Positions 25,371 to 37,077 of a DNA stretch of 64,000 nt are shown here, one piece after another. Both the position numbers and the translations under genes were made by a program. Position 1 is the stretch's first letter; each line of letters opens with the position of its first letter. The DNA comes from Tuctoria greenei (taxonomy: Eukaryota; Streptophyta; Magnoliopsida; Poales; Poaceae). Location of the stretch: NCBI GenBank assembly GCA_036927565.1, contig JAYESD010000001.1, positions 109,101,110 through 109,165,109 of the forward strand. The letters run 5' to 3'. Below the pieces are notes generated by a model. That model did no database searches. It worked only from the letters and a program-made list of their open reading frames with translations, and was not told the origin of the DNA.

Positions 25371-26863
25371 CCATAGATCTCATGTGCGCCTCATGCTTTG
25401 ATTGTGGAAGAGGCTTTGTTAATGGATCTGCAACATTCAAATATGTGTACACCTTCCATATCTTCACATCACCTTAGTCGATGATCTCTCGAATGAGGTG
25501 ATAGAGTCGTAGTATATGTTTGGATCTTATGTGTGATCTAGGCTCCTTTGCCTATGCGATGGCTCCACTATTGTCACAATAGAGATCCACAAGACTGGAC
25601 GCGCTAGGAGCAACACCCAACTCAGAAACAAATTTATCTGATACAAACAACTTCCTTTGCAGCTTCAGAAGCTGCAATATACTCTGCCTCCATAGTCGAA
25701 TCTTCTACTGTATCTTGCTTGGAACTTTTCTAGCTCACCACCCTTCCATTGAGGCAAAAAACAAAATCGGATTGCAATCTAGAATCATCCTTATCAGATT
25801 GGAAGCTGGCATCGGTGTAACCTTTTACAACGAGCTCTTGTTCACCTCCAAACACCAAGAATGCATCCTTAGTTCTTCTCAAGTACATAAGGATTTTTTT
25901 GACAACAGTCCAGTGAGCCTCACCATAATCTGATAGATATCTGCTCGTAATGCTTAGAGCATAAGATACATCAGGGCATGTACATAGAATGACATACATG
26001 GTGGATCCAATAGCCGAAGCATAAGGAATCACTCTCATCCTCTTTTGCTCATTAAGTGTCGAAGGACACTGACTCTTTCTTAGAGTAATGCCTTGTGACA
26101 TTGCCAATAAAACGTTCTTGGAAACTTGTATATTGAACCGATTCAATATCTTGTCAATATATGTATCTTGGCTTAATCTAATTAGCCTTTTAGATCTATC
26201 TCTATAGATTTTTATGCCCAAAATGTATGTTGCCTCTCCTAAATCCTTCATTGAGAAACTTTTTCTTAATGGGGATTTAACATCAGCAAACAATGGAACG
26301 TCATTTCTGATCAACAATATGTCATCTACATATAGGACCAGAAATACATATGCGCTCCCACTAAACTTCTTGTAAATACAAGGTTCTTCTATGTTTTTTG
26401 ATGAAACCAAACTCTTTGACAACTTCATCACAATGTAGATTCCAACTCCGAAATGCTTGCTTCAATCCGTAGATGGACTTTTGAAACTCGCATATTTTAC
26501 TAGGATTTTTAGGATCGACAAAACCCTCAAGTTGTGTCATATACACATCCTCAGTCAAACTTCCATTAAGAAAGGCTGTTTTGACAACCATCTGTCATAT
26601 TTCATAATCAAAATATGCAGCAATTGCTAGAAGAATCTGAACAGACTTTAGCATTGCGATGGGTGAGAAAGTTTCATCATAATCAACTCCTTGAATGTGG
26701 CTGAAACCTTTCGCCACCAATCGCGCTTTATAGATGTGAACATTTCCATCCATGTCAGTCTTTTCTTGAAAATCCATTTACAATCGATAGGTCTCACACC
26801 TTCGATTGGATCAACCAAGTTCCAAACTTGATTTTCATCCATGTATTCAATTTCGGATTCCAT
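25371..26863 (-). pseudogene. pol: C2 RT and RNase H (broken)
   Basis: RT starts near 26863 (ESEIEYMDENQVWNLVD), shifts frame near 26780 and again near 26400, but keeps KTAFLNGSL and YVDD (26332-26321). RNase H motifs follow: GYTDASFQSD, TMEAEYIAASEAAKEV near 25690 and YCDNSGAIA near 25580, the last followed by a stop. The closing block (LNVADPLTKPLPQ) is near 25400. At least two frameshifts and two stops break it, so no product is expected. Confidence 0.85.
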
Positions 26864-26890
26864 GGCTCCAAGCCACTTCTCAGAGTTGGG

Positions 26891-28290
26891 TCACTTCATT
26901 GCTTCAGTATAGGTCGTGGACTCATTATTGTCCAACAATATCATGTCATGCTGCTCCGTGGTTAGAAGCGTTAACTTTTCAGTCACACGACATGCCCTCG
27001 TAGACCTGTGTGGGGCTGGTGCTTCATCAACTAGTTGCACAATATCATGTACATCCTGTACAGGATCAGTGGGTGCCGAAATATTTTCAGGTATTTCTTG
27101 AATTTCTTCAAGATGCACTTTGCTCCCACTAACTCTTTTGAGAGAAACTCTTTCTCCAAGAAGACACCATTGCGACCGGTATACACTTTACCATATGTTT
27201 TGTTATAAAAATAATATCCTTTGGTTTCTCTAGGATATCCCACGAAGAAGCATTTGTTTGATTTGGGAGTGAGTTTGTCCAACGTCAAAAGTTTGACATA
27301 AGCATCACACCCCCAAACTTTGAGGAAAGAAAATCCAGGATGTTTCCCAGTCCACATCTCATATGGTGTCTTCTCAACAGACTTAGTTGGTACTCTGTTT
27401 AGTGTAAATGCAACAGTTTCAAGATCATAAACCCAAAAGGATAGTGGAAGATCTACTTGGCTCATCATCGACCTAACCATGCCTAACAAGGTTCTGTTCC
27501 TCCGCTCGGACACCCCATTCCATTGAGGCGTTCCGGGTGGAGTCAACTGTGGAACAATTCCACATTGTTTTAAATGATCATAAAATTCATGGCTCAAATA
27601 TTAACCCCCACGATCAGATCGTAGAAGTTTAGTTGTCTTGCCCAATTGATTATGTACTTTATTATGAAATTCTTTGAACTTTTCAAAGGATTCAGACTTG
27701 TGCCTTATTAGGTAGACATAACCATATCTACTGAAGTCATTGGTAAAAGTAATGAAGTACTGGAAACCACCTCTGGCTATAGAACTCATTGGTCCACATA
27801 CATCTGTATGTATAAGTCCCAACAAGTCAGTCGCCCTCTCACTTTGACCAGTAAAGGGTGCTTTGGTCATCTTCCCAAGCAAACAAGACTCGCATGTGTC
27901 AAGTGATTCAAAATCAAATGAGCTTATTAAACCATCTTTATGGAGTTTTCAATGTGTTTCTCATTTATATGACCTAAGCGACAATGTCAAATAAAAGTGG
28001 GATTTAGATTATTTCGTCGATCTCTTATGGTATTAATGTTACAGATTGTTTTATCCTCAAGATCAAGAACATACAATCCATTCACTAATGGACATTGAGC
28101 ATAGAAAAATCATTATAATAAATAGAACAACATTTGTTCTTTGTTACAATCTCATACCATCAACTTCTTGTAAACACAAAGAAGAGATATTGTTCTTGCT
28201 CAAAGTAGGAATGCAATAACAATTATTCAATTCAAAAACTAATCCTGAGGGTAATGATAAGTGGTATGTCCCGACAACTATGACTGCAAC
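26891..28290 (-). pseudogene. pol: C2 integrase (one in-frame stop)
   Basis: Open pieces 27882-27601 and 27597-27031 share one frame and are separated by a TAA just after LLRSDRGG, the second catalytic Asp region. Further motifs are LIHTDVCGP (first Asp), a PPGTPQWNGVSERRNRT block containing the catalytic Glu, and FLKVWGCDAYVK in the C-terminal part. The GAG-pre-integrase region lies in 28290-27890 with breaks. The C-terminal linker to RT is Pro/Asp-rich. Confidence 0.85.
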
Positions 28291-29283
28291 CTATGCTCCA
28301 CTGCCTACATGAACATCCAACTCGCCTTTCTCAAATCTTCTAGTGTCACTTAGACCCTGCAACAATTTGCAAGTGTGAATCATCGATCCGGTATCAAATA
28401 CCCATGATTCACTAGAAGATAATTCAATGTTCATTTTTATAGCATTTATACCTGAAGTGGAAGTCTCACTTCCTTTCTTTTTCTTTTGATCCTCCAAGTA
28501 CTTCTTGCAGTTCCTAGACCAATGCCCCTTAACATAACAGTGAAAGCATTCATCATCAGAAGAAGGGCTAGATTTGCCCTTTGTCTTAGACTTTGAGCTT
28601 GAGGGTTCATCGGGAACCTTTCCCTTGCCTTTGCCTTTGGGATGCGTCACACGCTTCCTCTTTTTATTCTCCTTTTGAACCATCATCACATGAGTGGCGT
28701 TTTACTTAAAACTTTCTTCGGTTGTTTTAAGCATCACATGCAATTCATCCAAAGTTTTCTCCATGCCATTCATTTGAAAATTCAATATAGATGGCTCGTA
28801 GCTCGCTGGGAGCAACTGGAGAACAACGTCAATAGCCAGATCATCCTTGAGTTTGGAACCAAGTTTGCCCAAAGTCTCAATGTAACCAATCATTTTGATT
28901 CCATGAGGGCTTACCGGGCTACCCTCCGCTAGCTTGCATGAGAACAAGGACTTTGAGATGTTGTATATCTCAGCCCTAGTTTGATTCTCAAACATTCCAT
29001 GCAGTCCCTCAATCATAGAATAAGCATATGAATGCTCATACTTTTTTTTTTGTAGATCAGGGGACATAGTGGCAAGCATGACGCAGCTTACATTAAGCAC
29101 ATCATCGCAGTGCTTCGTATAAGCTCTACGTGCCGCAGTAGTTGCATCAGCTGGGAGGTCATCAGGATATGGCTGCAGAAGAACATACTTTGTTTTCTGT
29201 TGTCTAAGAACGATTCTCAGGTTGTGGTACCAATCGATAAAGTTAGCTCCATTTAGCTTTTCCTTTTCGAGCAAAGATCGCAA
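28291..29283 (-). pseudogene. gag: C2 gag and protease (one in-frame stop)
   Basis: Gag (29283-28702, 193 aa) has the copia capsid wording (FIDWYHNLRIVLRQQKTKYVL, a long helical region, SYEPSILNFQMNG). An in-frame TAA at 28704-28702 separates it from the next piece (28689-28291) in the same frame. That piece holds a Lys/Ser-rich linker, one CCHC knuckle (CFHCYVKGHWSRNC) and the protease start WVFDTGS with an intact DTG. It has a single knuckle, unlike the two in A/B/C. Confidence 0.87.
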
Positions 29284-29810
29284 ATTGAAACCGACTAAAT
29301 ATGCAAGGTTTTAGCACTATGTTATGTATCAATCTTCTATTAGCATTTTAATAAAAGACACTACCACTATATGAGTATCGTCCTCCCTCTAACGACATAT
29401 AGTGTCCATGATCCATATTCACTAATTTGTAGTGAGCTTTGACTTCACTGCTAGGAAATTAGTGACATAGATAAACAACAATCGCTAATCATATCCCTAT
29501 ATGATTCTTGTTTGTTAGGTGACATCCAATGCCCCGGCTCCCAACTCTATGCCATAAAGCCCAAAACTGTTTTGATAGCTTTGTTCAGTAAACCAACACT
29601 ATGCATGTGAATGTCCAACATTCACACTATGCATTATGATAGATGATGGTACTTTGCTTTCGCAAACCTACCACACAACGACCCAAATAACATAGGTGCA
29701 ACTATTGGTAAATGGCATCAAATACTCAACTTTTGTGAGGGCGGCTATTCTATCATGACAAAACACCTACGATATGAAAAGCATGAAAATAAAAGTAATA
29801 TGTAAACCTA
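29284..29810 (-). other. 5' leader of C2, no gene
   Basis: About 0.5 kb right of the gag start. I see no PBS or LTR end, so the element is truncated here. The junction with L LTR sequence is near 29810 but not sharp. Confidence 0.45.
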
Positions 29811-31447
29811 GGGGACATGAAAGTGTATGCCAAAAGCGGTGAAAAGCTTCGAAAGTATGAAGTCGCCGGTGAGGTGGACTTCTTAAGCCGATGGCTCGAA
29901 AATTCTCTATTTCGATGTGGTTTTTAGACGGATTTCCTTGGTTCTTCTTCGAGTGGATGCGCTTGGACATGGAAAAAATAATGTCTCACATTCACAATCA
30001 AAGATCAAATGGGGAAGTGGAATTTAATTTGAAACCTAGCACCATTCTGATGAGAAGCTCATTTGAAAACTTGCAAATATCGAAGCTAGGAGGCAAGACA
30101 CGGGAATATATTTCATGGGCGCATACTAGGTGTATAGGCGCTCCTTTTTGCTTAAGGAAGCAGGGTGAGAAAGCAGCTGTAGCGCTAGCCCGATGGGGAA
30201 CCAATGGGCGGCAATTGAAAACAGAGAACGGCGGCCGACAATTCTTCGAGCTCTTCGTTGAGATGGATCAAACTGCAAAGAAAATGAGCCAAACTAGTGC
30301 GCCAGAGCATGAGGAATAATAAAGCTCGAAGGATGATGATCAAAATTCATTGCTATGGCTTGATTCCAGCCAGACAGGACGAGCTCGTCGGTGAGTAGTT
30401 TTTCTGCGTAGAGGAGAAATAACATAGGTAGGGTTTCCACTCTGAGGCGTGGAGGAGGATAAGGAGAAGGGTAAAAGATCAAGCAATGAAATGGAGTCGA
30501 GCCGGGGAAGCAAGGAGGCAGGCTGCTGCGTGGGTATTGCATGTGGTGCCGTGGCCTGCTCTGAGAAGGAAGGGAAACAGAGCATGTGTTGAGTATTACA
30601 TGTGGGTCCCACCCTCTCTTATCCCTTTATTATTCAATTAGCATAGTAGATCAATTCGACAAATGGCAACCTTTGGAGGGGCCACTAAAGTGAAAATGTA
30701 GAATTCATTGGTACAATCAATTTGAACATTTGACAGGGCCGAAATCAAATTTGAATTTGAATCCCCTCCCATGGCTTAATTAAAAAACATAGCAAAAGAG
30801 GTCCAAAACTGTTAATATCTGGCAGGGCCACTATTTGAATTATAGGAATTATATTAGTGAACTCAAATCTGAGCTTTGAAACCATTTGGGCGTGGTATTT
30901 GAATTAAATATTTAAGCCACCCTTTTATGTTGCAATTAAATAAACATTTATCATTGCTTCATGTCTTGCAATAGTAGCTCAACAAATTTTGACCTGAGAC
31001 TTCACTCGTAGTTTCATATTTGTAATTTAACACTAGTTAATGTGGGATTTTTTTAATTCACATTTCCCAATTATAACTTGATTTTAATAATACCCTCACC
31101 TAGGAACTAGCTAATATTTTTTTTCCTTTCCCTTACTTAATCAACTAGCTAAACAAAACACCACTGCTTATGATATTACATTTGTTATGATTATAATCTG
31201 GATTTTTGCCTTTGCATTATATTTGACTTTGTATTTTTAGTTGCATTTGGAATTTTGTCTTTTTAGAATTACTTGCTCAAGTTTAATCGTACACTCACCA
31301 TTTCTCATTTAGTTTTAAGGTTTAATAAGTCTATATGACATCATTTATTAGTTAGACTATTTCATGTGAGTTTGAATCCTATTTCAACTTAAAAAGTTTT
31401 AAGTCACATTTTTGCATTCTTGTTCCCATCAAAAGTGGGCTTTTACA
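29811..31447 (-). repeat. 5' LTR of element L, outer part
   Basis: Continues the L LTR after C2. The section 30680-31447 is homologous to 16700-17486 and ends at TGTAAAAGCCC (31447). The plus-strand ORF 29891-30319 (142 aa) and minus-strand frames near 30300-30610 show no domain and are not kept in the other LTR, so I call no gene. The insertion site is inside gag fragment D. Confidence 0.6.
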
Positions 31448-31644
31448 CGAGGGAGTTGTAGTCAGCATCTAGCCTAGCTAGTATGCAGGGAATGATGTCA
31501 TCATCTTCAAATTTCTTGTCTGCTGACGTCATCTCGTTTGCGTACTCCATCTTGGAGAAGTATAGTGCAGCAAACATACCTCCCTTGTGCTTGATAACTT
31601 GGCACGTAGATGCATGATGTGTGCCGTTTATTGCGAGACGAAGC
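31448..31644 (-). pseudogene. gag: Copia gag fragment D
   Basis: A minus-strand piece of about 65 codons with the copia gag (UBN2-type) wording YFSKMEYANEMTSADKKFED and CILARLDADYNSLV. It is bounded by the LTR of L on the left and the LTR of E on the right. It is the oldest layer here, hit by two later insertions. The rest of D is not in the window. Confidence 0.75.
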
Positions 31645-32920
31645 TGAAAGTGCATCTAGGACCCTTGGATGTTTGGGATGATTAATGACAAACAATTAAA
31701 GAACTAACAAAATTGTTGAGATATTGCAGAAATAAAATGTACGAAAAGCCTTTATTAAAAGTACTTTGAAAAAGGAAAATAGACACGGAAAAGGAAGGAC
31801 TCATAGAATTAGGTGTTTGTTTTTCTTGAGTCGTAGGAAACATCATAGTATCAAGAAGGACACGACTCTTGCAAATTTATGGAATCAAATGGGAGCTCAA
31901 CACTTGGGGAAGTTTTAAAGTCACACAAAAGCCCCACCTTTGTACCCCAGACTTGTCCAATCCATGCCGAACATGTCCGAAGCGGCTTTTTCGCACTGAT
32001 TCAAAATCAAACACTCAGTCATACTGTCACTGGGTCCATCAGCTCGGACATGTCCGAACCATTTTGGGCCTTGTCCGACTCGGGGAGCCTAACAACGGTC
32101 AAAATCACTTTTTGGCTATGAATAGGGGACAAAATCCCATCTCAGCCATACCCTAACCTCTCAAACTTTCACATGCGCCCGGGGCTCCCTCTAGAGCACT
32201 TCTCCACCCAGTTTTAAACTTCAAGAGCCAAAACATGAGATTTTTGGGAAGGGTGAAAGAGTGGTTGTGAGATTGAAGAAGAGGTGGCTTTGGAGTTGAG
32301 CTTTGATTCGATTTGCTTTGTTTGCCTGAGTTCTTTGTGTTTGTTACTCTTGGGTGCAAACCCTAGATGGTTAGGCGTCTTCTGATGATTTCTTGTGTGA
32401 TTTAAGTGTCCGAGAAGTTTGTATCAATCTTGTGAGATAGTGGAAGAACCAAGGCACTACCTTTGTGGTCTCTTGGTAAGGGAAGGGCTAGTGAAGGCCA
32501 GCTCCTTCGTGGACTCCTCAACAGGAACGTAGATTTCTTTGTGAAACTGAACCTCGGTTAAATATCCCATGTTCATTTTCTCTCTTTTAATTTCTGCACC
32601 ATATTTACCTTTTTAGTGATCCTCTAGGGCATTATCTTCATCTACTCGTTCTAGCATGTTTTAGATCTTGTTTCATACTCTATATTGTCTCTAGGAACTG
32701 CTAGGGTGCATTTTGCTTCATAAAAGTTGTGAAAAATCCTACCTTTTGATCAGTCTTGTGCAGAATCTCGGATTTATCCAACTTCTGTTAGACTTGTCTG
32801 TGCAAAGTCGGATGAGTCCGAACCTAGCTCGGACTTATCTGAAACCTGAGATCAGGACAAAGTTTAATTACTTTCCCTTTTGTTTTAATTGCCTATTCAC
32901 CCCCTCTAGGACACCTTTCA
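31645..32920 (+). repeat. 5' LTR of element E
   Basis: Starts TGAAAGTGCATC and ends CTCTAGGACACCTTTCA. It contains ATGTCCGA, TTGTCCGAC, GAGTCCGA and related words at about 31955-32090 and 32760-32850. ATTGGTATGAAAGCAGG follows at 32921, a decayed version of the tRNA-Met PBS. Confidence 0.8.
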
Positions 32921-32972
32921 ATTGGTATGAAAGCAGGTCTCTCCGTGAAGAGCTTAACCGCTTGGAGATAAG

Positions 32973-34128
32973 ATGGCCAACACCACCATCAAGGAGGACC
33001 CGCTCAACAATGCTGCAAAGAAAGACAACACCAAGACCGATGTGACCAATCCACAAGAAACTCAAGGATCCAATCCACCAACTCCCAAGACCGATTGTCA
33101 CAAGCCACAAGGAGCACCTCCACGACACGACCTCTCAAACTCGAATTAGGAAGATGTTGATAAAGAAGTAGCTCGCCTCACGAAGCAACTAAGGAAGAAG
33201 AAGAAGGAGGTCAAGAAGAAGAAAATAATTGACAGGGAAGGGAAACTAAAGAGTAGTCAACAAGACTACTCCCGATATCCTATCAAACTATGAGCTCTTA
33301 AATTCTCACTCTAACTATTTGTTAATTCCATTGGGAAAACCACCACACTTTGATGGCACAAATTACACTATGTTAAAGCACAATATGAAATTGCATCTAA
33401 TCTCTCTCAATCCTAGTCTTTGGCACATAGTATGCACAGGTGTAGATATCCACCCGGATGATCAAGGACTCCCCTATGAGCAAGAGCAACAAATCCATCG
33501 CAATGCTCAAGCGAAGGCCTTGCTCAACTCATCCTTGAGCCAAGAAGAGTTCAACAAGGTGGATGAGCTTGAGCTCACCAAGGACATATGGGATACAATC
33601 AAGATTTCTCATGAGGGCAATCGATGCATGCAAGAGGTCAAGATAGAGATGATTGAGGGAGAGCTTGGTCGCTTCACCATGGAAGATGGCGAAACACCAT
33701 AAGAGATGTACAATTGGCTCAAAACACTCATCAAGAAGAGTCGGGTGTTTGGATGCACCAATTGGATGGAGCACAAGGTTGTAAAGAGATTGATAACGAA
33801 ATTTATGCCTAGAAATGTCACTATTTGCACCTAGATCCGGGATAGGCCCATTTTCCACAACATGACCCCGGACGAGGCGCTTGGAAAGATTATCAACCAT
33901 GAGATGATAAAGATGGAAGTCCGACATCTAAAAGATCTTGCCAAGGTGACTTCATCAAGGAAGAAAGACATTGATCTCAAAGCATCATCCAAGTCCAAGG
34001 GCAAAGAAATCCAAGATTCAAGTGAAGATGAAGAAAGCATAAACACGGATGATGAAGAGTTGGCCTTATTCATCAAGAAGTTCAAGAGGATGATGACGAG
34101 AAGAAGAAGTCCCAACCTAGAAAAATGA
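32973..34128 (+). pseudogene. gag: Element E gag (broken)
   Basis: Start at 32973 (MANTTIKEDPLNN), then a Lys-rich coiled stretch near 33170-33240. A frameshift near 33270-33300 leads into the capsid domain 33319-33702 (PPHFDGTNYTMLKHNMKLHL, TKDIWDTIKISHEG, GELGRFTMEDGETP). Stops occur at 33147-33149, 33700-33702 and near 33831. The piece 33862-34128 carries a charged Asp/Glu/Lys tail. The zinc-knuckle region after it is too decayed to read. The type is that of Sirevirus gag with an N-terminal extension. Confidence 0.8.
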
Positions 34129-34599
34129 TCCTAAAGAGGCAAATGCACGCGCACTCCATAGAGTGGCATATTTGATATGGAGAAGATCAAATATGCATGT
34201 AGTGCATATTCTATCTCAATATCTCCTCTTGTTAAGGATGACCTTGGTTATTCATAGAGAGGAAAGCAAAATGCTAGATTCCACAAGAATAAGAAGAAGT
34301 TTGTTGCTTTGGTCAAAGATGGCTTGTATCAATCCGAGAACAACATCCATGCATCCACCTCACATAAAAATGACAAGAATGCTAAAAATGCCAAACATGT
34401 AAACTCTACTTTGTTTCATGAATTTGATGCATCTTATGTACTCATGAGAACAAGTTTGGATATGTGTATGCTAAATATGTAGGGCCACACCACAAGAATC
34501 TCAAATCTTGTTTGTGGGTGCTCAAATGTCTTGTGACTAACCTCAAAGGACCCAACCTAGTTTGGTTGCATAAAACAAAATCCTAACTTGTTTTGTAGG

Positions 34600-35237
34600 C
34601 ATACTACTCTAGTGGTTCAAAATGGGTACTCGAAAAACTGGGTGCACAGACCATATGACATGAGAGAGGGAGTTTGTTGAATACGAGGAGAACGACAACC
34701 CAAGCGAGGGCATCTATTTTGGCATCAATAGCCAAGGTAGATTCCTCGGTGTTGGTAAAATTGTAATCTACCTCAACACTCTCATTCACATCTTTTGCAT
34801 GTTGACTCTCTTGATTATAACCTATTTTCCATATCTTAATTATGCGAGAAGGGTTATAATTGTTTATTCAATAATGAGAGTATGAGTGTCACTAGAAGGA
34901 GCGATAACGCAATTGCCTTCAAGGGTGTGTTGAAGGGCAAACTTTATCTTGTGGACTTTACCACGGATAAAGCACAACTTGACACATGCTTGATGGGAAA
35001 GATTAACATGAGGAGGCTTTTGGCATGAGGAATTTGCAAAAACTTCTAAAAGGCAATCCCCTCCGTGGACTAAAGAATGTTGTCTTTGAGAAAGATAGGC
35101 CATGTAGCGCATGTCAAGCCAGGAAGCAAGTTAGAGCTTCGCACCCCGCCATGAACACGATGACGACATCAACACAGCTAGAGATGCTTCACATGGACCT
35201 CTTCGGTCACATTGCTTATATAAGCATTGGTGGTAAT
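34600..35237 (+). pseudogene. pol: Element E protease and integrase start (broken)
   Basis: Near 34620-34675 the protease wording SKWVL...TGCTDHMT is legible across frames, but the catalytic Asp-Ser before Gly-Cys reads Lys-Thr, so the active site is lost. A GAG-pre-integrase region (FKGVLKGKLYLVDFT) lies near 34915. The integrase zinc end (CSACQARKQVRASHP) and first catalytic Asp (LHMDLFGHI) follow near 35100-35215. The element ends mid-integrase where G2 begins. Confidence 0.75.
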
Positions 35238-36167
35238 TGTGACACCCAGTTCTGAAAATGAACCAAGTGCGACGCATATGTGTGCTTAGGATGTTCAACA
35301 CAAATACACAATTGCATCACAAACGATATATAGAAAATAACCACATCTCAAAAGTAAATTGGTACCTTGTTACAATAACTCAATGGTTGCACGAATTACA
35401 AGGCTCTAATTATTACTATTGCAGCAGAAAGATAAACTAAACTAAGCAGCACGACTCCAAACCACAGTCATGTTGACGAAAGCACAAAACCTTGAACTCC
35501 GCATGATCCTCATGATACTCCCAAACATCAACTGAAACTATCGATGGGGGAATTGCAAGGGTGAGCACATGTCGTATCCGGCAAAAGTGGGAAAGTATGA
35601 CATGTAGCTAAAAACAAGGAATGATAATAATTTGCTAATCGCAGAAAAGTACATTCAAAACATGTAAAAAGCATCCTACAATGTATATGTGAATTTAATC
35701 CCATCATATCCCAAGTAATTATTATAACATGTATCCAACATTCTAAATTACCATCATACCTCATCCATCAATTTAATAACCATCCATATGCCAAATTCTC
35801 ACCTTCATGACCAGCCATGTCCAATTATCATAACCCAAACCATAACCAAGTCCAAAACCATCCCAAGTCCCAAGTCCTACTCTAATCATGAAAGTTGTCG
35901 AGGTTCTCATAACCGGGAGCACGACAATCATGATAGTTTTAAACACTCTGCAGAGCTTGTACCACTTTACCCACAAGTTCATGATTTTGTCACACGTCGG
36001 CGACTAAAGAAAACCTCCATCATGCCATTACACTACCATAGGTGTATGGCCAAGAGATCACAAAATAGTCTTTACAATGTGATTACGATATGTGTGGACG
36101 CACTAAGGTTTCACAGGAGGTGATGTCTCACAACTGAGCACATCCATCCAAGGGCCCCCTCTTGTGC
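35238..36167 (-). repeat. G2 3' LTR, outer part
   Basis: The LTR terminus at 35238 (TGTGACACCC on the plus strand) runs to the G1 insertion site. The last five bases, TGTGC (36163-36167), are one copy of the G1 target duplication. No gene seen; short frames at 35528-36123 have no motif. Confidence 0.7.
36163..36167. other. Target-site duplication of G1, left copy
   Basis: TGTGC, identical to 49240-49244. A perfect 5-bp repeat at both outer ends is the signature of one integrase-mediated insertion. Confidence 0.88.
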
Positions 36168-37037
36168 TGTCGGTACCCTGGGTACTGTATACCCCTTGAG
36201 ATTGCAAAGATCTTAAGGAAATGTCATCTACTTGATTTGAAGACCTTCGGAGGCCCACATGTCAGACATAACCGGACCCGCTTCCCCAATATGGTTAGTC
36301 CCAGAGTCGCCACGTGTACCATCAGATCGGAGCTACCGCCCACAAGGGGGAAGCTCCGGGCTATGTACCATAACGGCACCCCCAGACCTAACCCCAGACC
36401 GAGGGAAGCTCCAAAACTGACACGTGTCTGGTGGCATCGGACCTATCTGTTCCCCACAGTATGCTCCAGAGCTGCCACGCGTCCAACCGTCGGATCTTCA
36501 GCCTCAAACCTCCGGTAGACTCCATAACGGCTCTGGATCTTCGGAGAGGAATCAAGGACTTCAAGACCCGATTAAGTGTCATTAATACTATATTAATGAC
36601 ACATGATCGGACGACCTTAATTACCAGTAATGGTGCTGTCAAAGCCCATAACTCGGTCATTAAGGGTAATTAAGAGCATCAAATCAATATTAGTAACTGC
36701 CGGGGCCACATGTCGGGCCAGGCCAACTTGTAACGGCCTGTCCTTATACTATAAAAGGACAGGCCGACGATACATAGGGGACGGATCTGACCTGCTCTGA
36801 TCTGATCGCGCACTCTCAACTCATGTCACCTGAGTTGATTTCATACATCCAATACAACACCAACACACCCCGTGGAGTAGGGTATTACGCTCAGGCGGCC
36901 CGAACCACATAAATCTTTGTGTCACCTGTATCATTTTACACTTCACCTTCTTGAATCTCCGATCTCCCACACCGAACTTCAAACTCCACAAACACTTTAG
37001 TAGTGTCGGGAGATCTGCCGGATCAAAACCACCGATA
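36168..37037 (+). repeat. 5' LTR of G1
   Basis: Starts TGTCGGTACCC and ends CACCGATA (last CA decayed to TA; the 3' LTR keeps CCGACA). It contains repeated AAGCTCCGG words and a TATA box inside a hairpin (36735-36765). The 6-bp length difference from the 3' LTR is one indel near 36690. Confidence 0.92.
36735..36765 (+). promoter_or_regulatory. TATA box within a perfect 11-bp hairpin, G1 LTR
   Basis: Arms GGCCTGTCCTT (36735-36745) and AAGGACAGGCC (36755-36765) are exact reverse complements around a 9-base loop. TATAAAAG (36750-36757) spans the loop and the start of the right arm. The 3' LTR keeps the same structure near 48933-48963 with a mismatch toward the base of the stem. The TATA box is the probable promoter of the genomic RNA; a transcript start near 36780 would be expected. 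Confidence 0.72.
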
Positions 37038-37058
37038 GTTGGCGCGCTAGGTAGGGGC
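37038..37058 (+). other. Primer-binding site region of G1
   Basis: GTTGGCGCGCTAGGTAGGG directly follows the LTR. The TTGGCGC start is like the PBS of Tat-type elements. I cannot name the tRNA with certainty. Confidence 0.6.
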
Positions 37059-37077
37059 AGCGCTTGAGATTTCAAGA

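Larger units (their letters stand above)
23746..29810 (-). mobile_element. Ty1/copia element C2 (5' LTR not found)
   Basis: Minus strand: 5' leader, gag, CCHC, PR, IN, RT, RNase H, a 3' spacer of about 1.07 kb, PPT (AAGTGGGAGAT at 24313-24303) and a 3' LTR to the left. Protein wording (SERRNRTLLGMVRSMMS, KCFFVGYPRETKGYYFY) marks a copia lineage different from A/B/C and E. No matching LTR or PBS appears to the right of gag, so the 5' LTR seems to have been lost. It interrupts the long LTR of element L. Outer boundaries are approximate. Confidence 0.75.
15803..31447 (-). mobile_element. Tekay-like non-autonomous element L (LARD type)
   Basis: Minus strand. The right LTR starts TGTAAAAGCCC at 31447 and, after removing the C2 insertion, ends CCCTCACA at 21224, three bases from a tRNA-Met PBS. 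The left LTR starts with the same TGTAAAAGCCC at 17486, next to a PPT whose wording (ATCTCGGGATGAG, then a purine run) is typical of Tekay/Del chromoviruses. Blocks 16700-17486 and 30680-31447 are clearly homologous. The 3.7 kb between the LTRs holds no recognisable gag or pol, so movement would need proteins in trans. The left part of the 3' LTR is diverged or truncated. Confidence 0.6.
31645..35237 (+). mobile_element. Sirevirus-like copia element E (truncated in integrase)
   Basis: LTR 31645-32920, a degenerate PBS, gag, protease and the start of integrase, then cut by the G2 LTR at 35238. The LTR start TGAAAGTGCATCTAGG matches fragment F. The gag type (FDGTNY, long Lys-rich N-terminus) differs from A/B/C. 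No 3' half is visible. Confidence 0.8.

Noticed and set aside
29891..30319. 142-aa plus-strand ORF near the right LTR of L
   Set aside because: Lies in LTR sequence antisense to the element, with no counterpart in the other LTR and no domain.
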